Positions 17,501 through 24,796 of a stretch of 64,000 nucleotides of DNA are shown piece by piece. The translations under genes were made by a program, and so were the position numbers. A model generated the notes under the pieces. It made no database searches and was not told the origin of the DNA. It was given only the letters and a program-made list of their open reading frames with translations. Each line of letters starts with the position of its first letter. Positions within the stretch are counted from its first letter, which is position 1. Source of the stretch: Novosphingobium resinovorum (GTDB lineage Bacteria; Pseudomonadota; Alphaproteobacteria; Sphingomonadales; Sphingomonadaceae); NCBI RefSeq assembly GCF_001742225.1, contig NZ_CP017077.1:868001-932000 (forward strand), read 5' to 3'.

Positions 17501-18941
17501 CGCGTTCGAAGGCCTGGCCGGCGTAGATCACGGTCTCGAGCTGGGCGTCCGACAGCGTCGCTACCGCGCGCGGCGGCAGCATCGGGCGATAGGTCGCCTG
17601 CGGCAGCAGGATCGAGGACATCGCCATCGATTCCATCAGTTGGTCGGGGTGCGACTGCGGCGCCGCGAAGGCAATGCGCGTCAGCCGCCAGGGAACGTAG
17701 ATGCCGACCGGATCGCCCGCTGCCGGTGGCTCATCGAGCGCGGTGTATCCGAGCAACGCCGGTTCATGTCCTGCCCCGGGCATCACTGATGGCGCCGGTG
17801 GACGGATCGGCTTTGCGCCGCTCCCCAGTATTCCTGCCATCAGACCTGCACGTCTGGTGGGTAACGAGGGCACAAGGCGCGAGGGGGCGGGAACGACCGC
17901 GTCAACCGATATGCTCTCGACCAAAGCAGCAACCGGCGAAGGACCGTCAGTCACATAGGCGGACCTGTCAAGACGATCGGGCACGCTGTGCAGCAGAGCC
18001 TGCGCGGCCTCCAGCCCGGAGACCATCGCGCGCTGCGTCCGCCCCCGCCACCCCTTATCGTAGACGAGGATCCGGATCGAGATCGACGTCCCGTGACTGG
18101 CGAAGGGCCGTCCGTCGATGGTGAGTTCCCAGCGCGGCTGGTACGCGGTCGCGACGCGCTGGTAGCCCTTGGCGCCCGTGCCGCCCTCGGCGAATGCAGG
18201 CGACATGATCGCGACGCACCTGCCACTGGCCGCGAGGCGTTCCAGGGCGGAGAGCAGATGCCGGGCGCCGGCATCGCGATCGCGGCCACGGGATTCCGAC
18301 CGCGCAAAGGGCGGGTTCATCAGCACCACATCAGGTCGCCGTCCGTCTTCAAGCAAATCGTCGATGAACTCGCCATCGTGGCGGGCGACGGGTTGGCACA
18401 GTGCCAGCGCAAGGAGATCGGCACGGCCGGGATCGCGCTCATTGAGCATCAGGCTTGCGCCGACGCCCGCCGCGCAGGCGGCCAGCATGCCGGTGCCGGC
18501 GGAAGGCTCGAGCACGAGATCGCCGGGTCGGATCCGGGCCGCACAGGCTGCCAGCCATGCGAGGCCAAGCGGTGTCGAGAACTGCTGCATATCCACCTGC
18601 CGCTCGCTGCGATAAGTCTGGGTCGGCAGGTGACGGGCAAGATCGGCGCGGGCGGCAAAGGCGGCGTCAACATCGTCGCGATCGACTAGGCCGGTCTGCG
18701 GATCGAGTGCCATGAGCACCTGCGCGACCTCAAGGGCGTCGTAGGCGTCACGCATCGACCACTCGCCGAATGCGCCCGAGCGTCCGAAACTCTCCGTGAC
18801 GATGCGGGTAAGCACCTTGCGCTGCAGGGAACGAGCGGTGCCGAGATATGCGGCGATCTGGCGGGCGGCGACGAGAAGCCTTCCAGCCTTGGGCGACTGG
18901 GCGCGCTCCTGCACGCCTTCGAATTGAGGCAGGGTCATCAT
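14559..18941 (-). CDS. Strawberry-notch-like methylase-helicase fusion
   Basis: 1460 residues. An N-terminal N6-adenine-type methyltransferase region shows LVLEPSAGTGMLAA (SAM motif I, about residue 140) and the catalytic NPPF (VVLMNPPFARSE). A superfamily-2 helicase follows with Walker A GDGTGVGKGRQ, Walker B/DEAH in LIVFDEAHEMAN, motif III YNSATG, and a C-terminal helicase half with QGLGRTNRTNQ (motif VI). This architecture is characteristic of the strawberry-notch-type proteins on large alphaproteobacterial plasmids, with possible roles in protecting or transferring element DNA (not settled). It is encoded 151 bases after the ParB-like gene, probably in the same transcription unit. Confidence 0.9.
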   Translation of the reverse strand: MMTLPQFEGVQERAQSPKAGRLLVAARQIAAYLGTARSLQRKVLTRIVTESFGRSGAFGEWSMRDAYDALEVAQVLMALDPQTGLVDRDDVDAAFAARADLARHLPTQTYRSERQVDMQQFSTPLGLAWLAACAARIRPGDLVLEPSAGTGMLAACAAGVGASLMLNERDPGRADLLALALCQPVARHDGEFIDDLLEDGRRPDVVLMNPPFARSESRGRDRDAGARHLLSALERLAASGRCVAIMSPAFAEGGTGAKGYQRVATAYQPRWELTIDGRPFASHGTSISIRILVYDKGWRGRTQRAMVSGLEAAQALLHSVPDRLDRSAYVTDGPSPVAALVESISVDAVVPAPSRLVPSLPTRRAGLMAGILGSGAKPIRPPAPSVMPGAGHEPALLGYTALDEPPAAGDPVGIYVPWRLTRIAFAAPQSHPDQLMESMAMSSILLPQATYRPMLPPRAVATLSDAQLETVIYAGQAFERDLPGRFAPNDAGTLLQLHVDGHVYRAGFMVGDGTGVGKGRQISGCILDRWCRGQRRAVWISKSASLLEDARRDWAALGGLPIDVQPLDAFPLSGSITMETGILFLTFATLRSQRDDSHSRLQQILAWLGADFDGLIVFDEAHEMANAAGTVTRFGVEKGSEQGLAGVRLQNLLPRACVLYNSATGATDPANLCYASRLGLWHNSAFETREAFMTAISDGGIAAMEIVARDLKAMGFYTARALTFSGVEYDPLEHQLTTAQIEIYDAYADAWAIIHAELDRVLEATGIVDGMTGRSLNGQAKGSALSRFESTKQRFFAQLLIAMKLPSLIAAIEQDIVEGRQPVVQLVTTSEAALERHLAGLSAAERADLDIEVSPRELMIQYLETAFPTRQMRVFKGEDGEPRSEPMVDEDGRPVHSQAAIRARDELVERLCAMPPIPAALDALVAHFGTDRLAEVTGRSRRIVLDAAGRQRVERRSARSNIAETHAFMSGAKQVLVFSDAGGTGRSYHADRGCATADRRRVHYLLEPGWRAAAAIQGLGRTNRTNQASAPIFRPATTDCKGERRFISTIARRLDSLGALTRGQRQTGGQNLFDPLDNLESDLAREALLQWYRLLARGKLESTSLTQFIAMTGLKLIDKDSGALLDDLPPIQRWLNRLLALRIGTQNAIFEEYLGLIQARIDAARERGTLDLGVETIMVEAIVPIERQLLRRDPQSGAETWLSRIEVHRKRRPTPLSPLLEQWKGSGRITFLRNARSGRIALKVPSWAILGDDGERIEVHELVRPGGSERMRKTRLAESAWEPIDKATFTSAWTAECEELAQRIDVEAINIATGLLLPVWNRLPDDDLRVWRITDAQGASMLGRIISPSGLAKVASAFGLDTSVRPSPAEIFAGAATSGGVFIPALPGASLRYARVADDLRLEIKDFDVARLPRLKALGCFTEIIQFRTRLFVPLDRALEVLTAIEETFGDVAPTPSVQQ

Positions 18942-19037
18942 GAGTTCCTTTGAGATTGGGAGGCGGCTCGCAGGCGCTATCGGGTCAGCCCGGATGCCGC
19001 TGCGGAAACACGCTTCTGGAAGGGAAAGGGGCCCGAG

Positions 19038-19067
19038 GCCGGGACCCGCGCTTGCGCAGGTCCCGGC
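19038..19067 (-). terminator. Hairpin after the ParB-like gene
   Basis: GCCGGGACC (19038-19046) pairs with GGTCCCGGC (19059-19067) across 12 bases that can partly pair further (CGCG...). It lies between the ParB-like and strawberry-notch-like genes. There is no good U-tract on the minus strand, so it may attenuate or protect the mRNA rather than terminate. Confidence 0.4.
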
Positions 19068-19092
19068 AGGGCTTAAGGATGGCAGTCCCTGG

Positions 19093-21165
19093 TCAGGCGG
19101 CTTCGTCGAAGGGTATCACACCGTCTTCGTCAGCGGCGCCGGTGACGGTTTGTGCTTCTGCACCCGGCTCTTCGGCGATGAGATCGTCGCAGTCGTCGCC
19201 ACCATTCATCTGCTCCGGCCCGAACCGCATCGCATCGGGCAACCACCTGCGGGCGCGTTCCTTGATCTCGGGTTCGGCCAGCACGTCACCGGCGAAGAGC
19301 TTCTCCGCCGAAAGCGACAGATCGAATTTGCGTGAGGTGGAGTAACGGCTCGAGAGTTCCGGTCCTCCGATCGCCTCGAAGAGCCCGAGGATCTTCGGCT
19401 TGGTCAGGCGATCGAAGAAGTTGCTGGCGGTGGGGCGCCACCAGGCCGCGACATCGATCGCCAGCTTCGTCCCGAGATGATCGAGGAACCCCGAACCGGC
19501 TTCGCCATGTGGCACGGCATGCATAGTGCGCGCGATGACCCAGCCCAGCCAGGCTGCGCGTGCCTCGCCATCCAGGGCGCAGAACGCATCGTATCGGGCC
19601 TCCATGGCGTCGTGATCCAGCCAGGATCGGTCGAGACCACCGTCCAATGCGTCCCACTGCTGCGAGGCCGGGGTGCCGCTGACAAAGCCGCTGACGCGCG
19701 GACTGGGCGCATAGGCCCTGAGTTCACTCGGCATGCCGCTCCAGCCCTCGCGACTGGCCTTGTCGATCATGATGAAGGTGCCCAGATCGAGCGCAAAGGC
19801 GGGATCGCTGGCGATGAAGAGCCGAAGCATCTCGGTCTTCATCGTGGCCAGTTCGTCGCGCTGGCGATTGCTGAAGGTCAGTGCAGTGGCGGCGTCCTCG
19901 TCCACTTCGCCGTCATCGTGACCGCCGCCCGTCGCCGTCTCGTCGCCCTCGTCCCCTTCATCGAGAAGCACGGTTTCGGATGCGTCAAAGGCCTCGCCTT
20001 CTTCGACATGGAAGTACTCGTGGTGCAGGGCCGGGGTGCCGTCGCCGCCGATCACGAGGTAGGCAATTGCGCCAGCTTTCTGGGCCGGGGTCAGATCCGC
20101 CGTCACCTCGCCAAACGCATCGAGCTCCTGGGAGAGCTGGTCGAAGCGTGTGGCCTGTTCCTCGGTGTACTCGGGAGCGTCCTGCGCTTCGCGCTCGATC
20201 GCTTCCATTTCGGCCTGGATTTCCGCTTCCCGGGCCACTTCCACCTCGGTCAGCTCGCGAGGCTCGGGCTGCATTTCCCGGAGGCGATAGGTCGTGCTGT
20301 AAGGCACACTCGTTGCCGCCACGATCCGTACTTCTGCAAACCCGTCACGTTCGCGCAGGGCCTCAGCTGCCTTATGCAAGGCCTCCTCCGCAAGGCGCTC
20401 GACAATATCCCCGTCGAGCCAGCGCTCGGTCGCGGCGTCGGAGAAGAGGTCCTGTTCGATCCGGCCGCCAGCGGCCTGGTAGGCTTCGGATCCGACCAGC
20501 AGCGCCTTGGGGTCTGCGCCATTATAGGAGCCGCTCGCGAGGTTACGGCGGATCTCGTTGACGTTGTTCGCATAGTATCCGCCCGTTAGTTGCTCGAAGA
20601 CCTTCGCCTGCCGATCCTGGTCCGCCGTCGTAGCGTAGGCTTTGGCGATCTCGATGCCGATCTCGCCATGTCGAAGCGCCTCGAAGATCGGGGCTGCGAG
20701 ATTGGCAAGGCGCAGACGGCCGAGCACGAACTTCTCGGTCTTGCCGAAGCGCTTTGCGAGATCGGCGGGCGTCTTCTTCTCACGCTCGATGATCGAGCGG
20801 AACGCGCAGCATTCGTCGGCCGGATTCATCGGCAGATGGAAGTAGTTCTCCGTGAGGCTCATCTCGATCGCATCGCGCGCGTTCTTTGCGACAAGGACCG
20901 GTACCATGAAATCTTCATCGAGCACGGCCTTGGTGATGTTGGCGAGGACCGCATCGAGACGGCGACCACCGCCATAGATCTCGACCTTGCCCTTGAACGC
21001 ACCTCGCGTGGTACGTACGCCGATCAGGTTCTCGAGGATAATGCCGGTCTCGGCAATGTTGGCTTCCAATTCGGCATCGGCGATGCTGTCGCTTTGGGTG
21101 CGCACGTTGTTGGGAGATTTGAAACAGTCGACTGCGCGGGCATATTCGATTGCGGGTTGGGTCAT
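19093..21165 (-). CDS. ParB/RepB-like nuclease-fold protein
   Basis: 690 residues from the ATG at 21165 (MTQPAIEYAR). The N-terminal ParB domain contains NVRTQSDSIADAELEANIAE, a GGGRRLDAV motif and SLTENYFHLPMNPADECCAF. A helix-turn-helix region follows (TPADLAKRFGKTEKFVLGRLRLANL). The C-terminal two-thirds is acidic and unlike chromosomal ParB. Such long ParB-like proteins are common in this plasmid backbone; no ParA is nearby, so a partition role is doubtful and a DNA-transaction accessory role is as likely. It precedes the strawberry-notch gene. Confidence 0.85.
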   Translation of the reverse strand: MTQPAIEYARAVDCFKSPNNVRTQSDSIADAELEANIAETGIILENLIGVRTTRGAFKGKVEIYGGGRRLDAVLANITKAVLDEDFMVPVLVAKNARDAIEMSLTENYFHLPMNPADECCAFRSIIEREKKTPADLAKRFGKTEKFVLGRLRLANLAAPIFEALRHGEIGIEIAKAYATTADQDRQAKVFEQLTGGYYANNVNEIRRNLASGSYNGADPKALLVGSEAYQAAGGRIEQDLFSDAATERWLDGDIVERLAEEALHKAAEALRERDGFAEVRIVAATSVPYSTTYRLREMQPEPRELTEVEVAREAEIQAEMEAIEREAQDAPEYTEEQATRFDQLSQELDAFGEVTADLTPAQKAGAIAYLVIGGDGTPALHHEYFHVEEGEAFDASETVLLDEGDEGDETATGGGHDDGEVDEDAATALTFSNRQRDELATMKTEMLRLFIASDPAFALDLGTFIMIDKASREGWSGMPSELRAYAPSPRVSGFVSGTPASQQWDALDGGLDRSWLDHDAMEARYDAFCALDGEARAAWLGWVIARTMHAVPHGEAGSGFLDHLGTKLAIDVAAWWRPTASNFFDRLTKPKILGLFEAIGGPELSSRYSTSRKFDLSLSAEKLFAGDVLAEPEIKERARRWLPDAMRFGPEQMNGGDDCDDLIAEEPGAEAQTVTGAADEDGVIPFDEAA

Positions 21166-21540
21166 TTCAGGTCTTCCGATTTTGCGATCGACCTGACAAC
21201 CAGGCCGCTCATCGCAATCATCCTTCCCCCCCCTTCCCTCTTTTTCCTGAGCACATCGTTCCAGTCGTTCAGGCCGTACCAAGGCCACAGCGCCGCAACG
21301 GAAAAGCCCCTTGCGCCATAGATCTTGCGCGCATGCAGTTCTGCGCGGTAACCGGCAAGATCGTTGTCCGCCGGCACCACGAGCCTTTCCATGCAGGAAG
21401 AGATATGGCCCTGCTATAGCCTCTCGGCATCGAACCCGGTGCAGACGGGAAACCCGAGACGAGTTGCGGCCGAGTCCGCATTTTCGACGCCCCCTGCCCT
21501 TGAAAACCGGCGGTTCTGCTCGTTCCGTTTGGATCACAAG
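21166..21540 (-). pseudogene. Toprim primase fragment
   Basis: The minus frame reads LGFPVCTGFDAERL, a stop, then MERLVVPADNDLAGYRAE...YGLNDWNDVLR. This resembles the C-terminal Toprim part (ALGS...LLPDADHAG...HGLNDWNDVLR) of the intact primase at 26365-27288. Only the last third is left and it carries an in-frame stop. It abuts the ParB-like gene. Confidence 0.6.
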
Positions 21541-21616
21541 GCATCCAGAGGATGTCAGATCGCCGACCGGTCGGGTCAGAGGCTGCCAGAGCCGCAGCGC
21601 GAATGGACTCCCGGTA

Positions 21617-22948
21617 TCAGCTTAGAGCCCAGCCACCGCCGCTTACCACGTGGGCATCTCGTTCACGCAGTTCGATGTCCAGGCCGAGCAGCAAAACGAG
21701 CTCGCCGGCAGTCTCACCAAACAGTCGGTCAAGCGCCCCCATATCAGCCGAAAAATTGGCCGAGAGCGTTTCAATTCTTTCGACGAGATTTCGGGAGGCC
21801 CTGGCGAGTATTTTTTCGGCGCCTTGGGGGGGTAGCCCGATGGTTTGGCAAAAGGTCAGAAGATCGCTTCTTGTCAATTCTGCTGGGACTTTCGCATCAC
21901 CGATGTGGAAGGCAAAATCCTCCCGAAAACCAGCCACGGTCTGAACCGGCACCAGGTCGTAGAAGGGCGCGAGTGTGATCGACCCGCCCGGTCCATGAAG
22001 GAGTGCATTGTTCTTCGCATGGTTGTCGTTGTTACCAACCAGCAGATTGAACAGCGTCATACGCAGAAATGTTTCCCTTGACTGCGCAGGCCGATCGGTG
22101 GCTTCCAGGATCCTGCCGATCGTTGCTGCGTCGAAACAGCGCGGCGGCGTTCCCTTGCGTTGATACTTGAGTTCTGCCGGAAGACCGGCTGCCTGTGCGA
22201 AGTCTTCCTGATGCAGGCGGCGCACCATGCCATCTTCGAGGTGGCGATCGAAACGCCGGATCAGCAGGACATCGAATCCGCCAATCGTACTGGCGACCGA
22301 ACTGCCGACATTAAATCCACATTCGGCTGCAAGAAGTGTCACAAAGGCCTCGTCGCGTGCCTCGTGACGATGTTGGGGGTCAGGCAGTTTGAGAATATGG
22401 GTCGTCGGCGCTCCACTTCCCGGCTTGGGAATGGCGAAACGACCGTCAGGCAATCCTGTGAGCGAGATTTTCGGCCTTACACCTGCTACTGGCGAGGGGT
22501 CGCGCAGTTCGCCTGGAAGCGGCCTGCCGGTGGCCAACCGATCGACAATCTCCGCGAATGTAGCCTCGTCCAGCGGATCGTAATCTCCCTGGATACGGCC
22601 CGGGCGTTTGATGGGCGGATGGTCGAGCGGGAGGACGCTGACCGCGCCGGCACAGTCCGCTCCAACATGCGCCAGGAGAGCGGCGATGTCGCCGCGATCG
22701 ATACCCTCGCGTCGTATGACAGTTTCGAGAAGGTTGTTCTCCTGGAGAAGGTTATCGAAGAACGCACGCACCGGCACATCGCCGAACGGCTCGTCACCCA
22801 AAGGCAGCGACAAGGACAGGGTATGCTGTGCTGAGTTGGCCAGCCATTCGGGCGTGTAGGCGAAGGCGAGACTGGAATCGTCTGCTTTCACGAGGCGTCC
22901 GATCGGCTCTGCCGAGGCTTCCAGCCAGACATTCAAGATCAGCGTCAT
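21617..22948 (-). CDS. hipA: HipA-family kinase toxin
   Basis: 443 residues, the usual HipA length. The N-terminal HipA_N domain (VWLEASAEPIGRLVK) is followed by a kinase-fold core: a Gly-rich loop region (RPKISLTGLPDGRFAIPKP), VGSSVASTIGG, the RFDR motif (LLIRRFDRHLEDG), catalytic LLVGNNDNHAKNNALL and the metal-binding LAPFYDLVP. Family role: serine/threonine phosphorylation of targets such as glutamyl-tRNA synthetase, causing growth arrest, neutralised by HipB. It overlaps the hipB stop by four bases, so the two are translationally coupled. Confidence 0.92.
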   Translation of the reverse strand: MTLILNVWLEASAEPIGRLVKADDSSLAFAYTPEWLANSAQHTLSLSLPLGDEPFGDVPVRAFFDNLLQENNLLETVIRREGIDRGDIAALLAHVGADCAGAVSVLPLDHPPIKRPGRIQGDYDPLDEATFAEIVDRLATGRPLPGELRDPSPVAGVRPKISLTGLPDGRFAIPKPGSGAPTTHILKLPDPQHRHEARDEAFVTLLAAECGFNVGSSVASTIGGFDVLLIRRFDRHLEDGMVRRLHQEDFAQAAGLPAELKYQRKGTPPRCFDAATIGRILEATDRPAQSRETFLRMTLFNLLVGNNDNHAKNNALLHGPGGSITLAPFYDLVPVQTVAGFREDFAFHIGDAKVPAELTRSDLLTFCQTIGLPPQGAEKILARASRNLVERIETLSANFSADMGALDRLFGETAGELVLLLGLDIELRERDAHVVSGGGWALS

Positions 22949-23460
22949 GAGCTCCTGCTCCGGGCGCTGATGTCTATGCCGGCCGCCAGAGCGCAGGCAA
23001 TGACCTTGTCGATTTCCAGAGTTCCCTTGCCGCTTTCCAGTTCGGATACGAAACGTCTGCCTACGCCGGCATGCTGGGCGAATTCCGCCTGGTTCAGCTT
23101 CATCGCTTTGCGCGCTTTGCGGATCAGGGCTCCAAGGTCTGCAGCGGTGCGTATGCCTGTCGTGGAGCCTTGGGTTTTCGCAGCGACTTTCGGTCTATCA
23201 TGCGCCGGCTCGAGCGAACCTGTCGCGATGGCCTGGGTCAGTCCTCGAGCTATTTCAACCGCACTTTGTGCTGGTCCCTGCTGGATACGCCGGATGGTGT
23301 CCTGAAACAGCGGCTGCTTCAGCTTCTCGATGGCAGCGTTGATATCCGGCATAAAGGGGGCGAGATTCGCCTGATGCACGGCGCTGTCGAGCGACTTTAT
23401 CAGTGCATCGCGGTCCTGCATCTCGCGCAATAGCCGCGCCGCATCAGTTTCTTTTGGCAA
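22945..23460 (-). CDS. hipB: HipB-like antitoxin with N-terminal extension
   Basis: 171 residues. The Xre-type helix-turn-helix is at about residues 108-162 (LGALIRKARKAMKLNQAEFAQHAGVGRRFVSELESG). Typical HipB is 70-100 residues; here about 100 extra residues, mostly helical (DRDALIKSLDSAVHQ, IEKLKQPLF), precede it. The extension could add dimerisation or effector binding. Role: DNA-binding antitoxin and autorepressor of hipBA. Two 18-bp palindromes directly upstream are the probable operators. Confidence 0.88.
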   Translation of the reverse strand: MPKETDAARLLREMQDRDALIKSLDSAVHQANLAPFMPDINAAIEKLKQPLFQDTIRRIQQGPAQSAVEIARGLTQAIATGSLEPAHDRPKVAAKTQGSTTGIRTAADLGALIRKARKAMKLNQAEFAQHAGVGRRFVSELESGKGTLEIDKVIACALAAGIDISARSRSS

Positions 23461-23467
23461 AGCCTTT

Positions 23468-23485
23468 TGCTCCTTTTCGGGAGCA
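23468..23485. promoter_or_regulatory. Probable HipB operator 1
   Basis: TGCTCCTTTTCGGGAGCA, an 18-bp near-perfect palindrome starting 8 bases before the hipB start codon. Repeated at 23518. Confidence 0.7.
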
Positions 23486-23517
23486 TTGTAAACGGCAAGA
23501 CAGCTCTATGCAAGATA

Positions 23518-23535
23518 TACTCCCGAACGGGAGCA
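23518..23535. promoter_or_regulatory. Probable HipB operator 2
   Basis: TACTCCCGAACGGGAGCA, the same 18-bp layout as operator 1 and offset from it by exactly 50 bases (about five helical turns), which places both on the same DNA face. A half-site GGAGCA also occurs at 23580. Confidence 0.7.
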
Positions 23536-24069
23536 AATGCAGCGAAATCATACATACTCTGAAGCTTTGCGCCCGCTCAGGAGCATTCTTGAAATCGCTT
23601 AACGGGACGGCCGAGATATACTCGCGGCTGGTGTGCGGCCTGCAGCGCGAAAAGCGATGGTCTCACAAGCGCAGGACGACTATCCCGGAAGTGACTAAAA
23701 GCTGTGACATGTACATGAAAACGCAAGTCATGGTGCATGAGGAGGAACTGTGCGAAGCGCTCCTTCTGCTTGAGGCGCTCTGTGAAATTCTGCGCAGCGA
23801 GGTGACCCTTCCCGAGCGTGTTTTATCGGGACTACCGGGCTCGTACAGGTAGACAGAGCATGACGGAGCAGACAGTTGCGGCGCTCGATCATGCTGGTCG
23901 AGAATTGATGTCACGTCAGAATGACCCGCGCGTTGGGTCTTGATGCTTGCGAGCGCAGACGGGAACAAGGATGCTGCGCGGATGGCCGATACAAACGACG
24001 GGTGCCGATCCTGGTGAATGCTTTTGACGCGCCAAGCGCAAACTGGAAGCCGCACGAGTTCTCAAGAAG
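23536..24069. other. Gene-poor stretch upstream of hipBA
   Basis: No convincing gene. Open frames here lack family resemblance and credible ribosome sites. It contains the hipBA promoter at its left end. Confidence 0.4.
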
Positions 24070-24225
24070 ATGCGTAATGAGGCATCGAGGAGAAATGCGA
24101 TAACGGCGCTACACCGAGTTGAACATGGAAAGGCGTTGAAGCTGGCGGACTTTGAGATTGTATCCCGTAAGGTCGGGCGGCAATTCAAGCGCCTCCTGCA
24201 TTCCCTGTATCTCGACCGGGTCTGA
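24070..24225 (+). CDS. Possible short basic protein or gene remnant
   Basis: Open from ATG 24070 to TGA 24223-24225 (51 residues), very basic (KKMRNEASRRN, SRKVGRQFKRLL). The frame continues upstream for 19 codons to a stop, so it may be the tail of a decayed gene. No family is recognised. Confidence 0.25.
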   Translation: MRNEASRRNAITALHRVEHGKALKLADFEIVSRKVGRQFKRLLHSLYLDRV

Positions 24226-24382
24226 CGTGGGTGAAGCGCCGAACACGCCCCGATCTTGACCCAACCGCTCCCTAAGCTGGAACGCCTTCCCTTGGGAACC
24301 GACGACGTCCTTGGGAAAGTGCCTTTCGAAGGGTGGTTTGTTTAGACACGCAGACCCATCACTACAGACGGCTAGTGCAGCA

Positions 24383-24398
24383 CCCATCCCCGGATGGG
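24383..24398 (-). terminator. Hairpin downstream of the HU gene
   Basis: CCCATCC (24383-24389) pairs with GGATGGG (24392-24398) across two bases, 14 bases past the HU stop codon. No clear U-tract. Confidence 0.35.
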
Positions 24399-24412
24399 CG
24401 CCGCACAACGTG

Positions 24413-24688
24413 TCATCCGTTCAGCTTGTCCTTGACCGCCTTGGCCGGGGCAAAGGTAAGCTTACGGGCGGCCTTGATCGTCATCGCCTCGCCGGTTGCC
24501 GGATTGCGGCCTTCGCGCTCGGGTGTGTCCTTGATCTTGAACTTGCCGAAGCCGTTGAGCGAGATTTCATCGCCCTTGGCCGCAGCGTCGCCGATCGCGA
24601 CGAAGACAGCATCGACGATCTTGCGGGCATCGGCCTTCGTGATACCGGCATCGTTCGCGATGGCGTCGGCGAGATCACTGTTGTTCAT
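24413..24688 (-). CDS. HU-family DNA-binding protein
   Basis: 91 residues from the ATG at 24688, the standard HU size. The N-terminal helices (MNNSDLADAIANDAGITKADA) and the beta-arm region (LNGFGKFKIKDTPEREGRNPATGEAMTI, with the invariant RNPATGE) are intact. Role: non-specific DNA-bending, nucleoid-associated protein. It lies next to the MucR-like gene with the histone-like tail, so two chromatin-type proteins are encoded side by side on this element. Confidence 0.93.
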   Translation of the reverse strand: MNNSDLADAIANDAGITKADARKIVDAVFVAIGDAAAKGDEISLNGFGKFKIKDTPEREGRNPATGEAMTIKAARKLTFAPAKAVKDKLNG

Positions 24689-24796
24689 TGCAGTTCTTCC
24701 TGTCGATCGGGCCTGTCGAAACGGTGCCCGAGGTTGTGATTCATACATCGCGCGAGGCAGCGGCCGACCGATGTCCGCCGCTGTGCGCCAGGCCGA

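Noticed and set aside
15276..17789. 837-codon plus-strand open frame inside the 14.6-18.9 kb gene
   Set aside because: It is the antisense shadow of the GC-rich methylase-helicase gene, whose motifs are complete on the minus strand.
19093..21165. ParB-like gene as proof of a plasmid partition system
   Set aside because: No ParA or centromere-like repeats are nearby, and such ParB-like proteins occur in integrated elements too.
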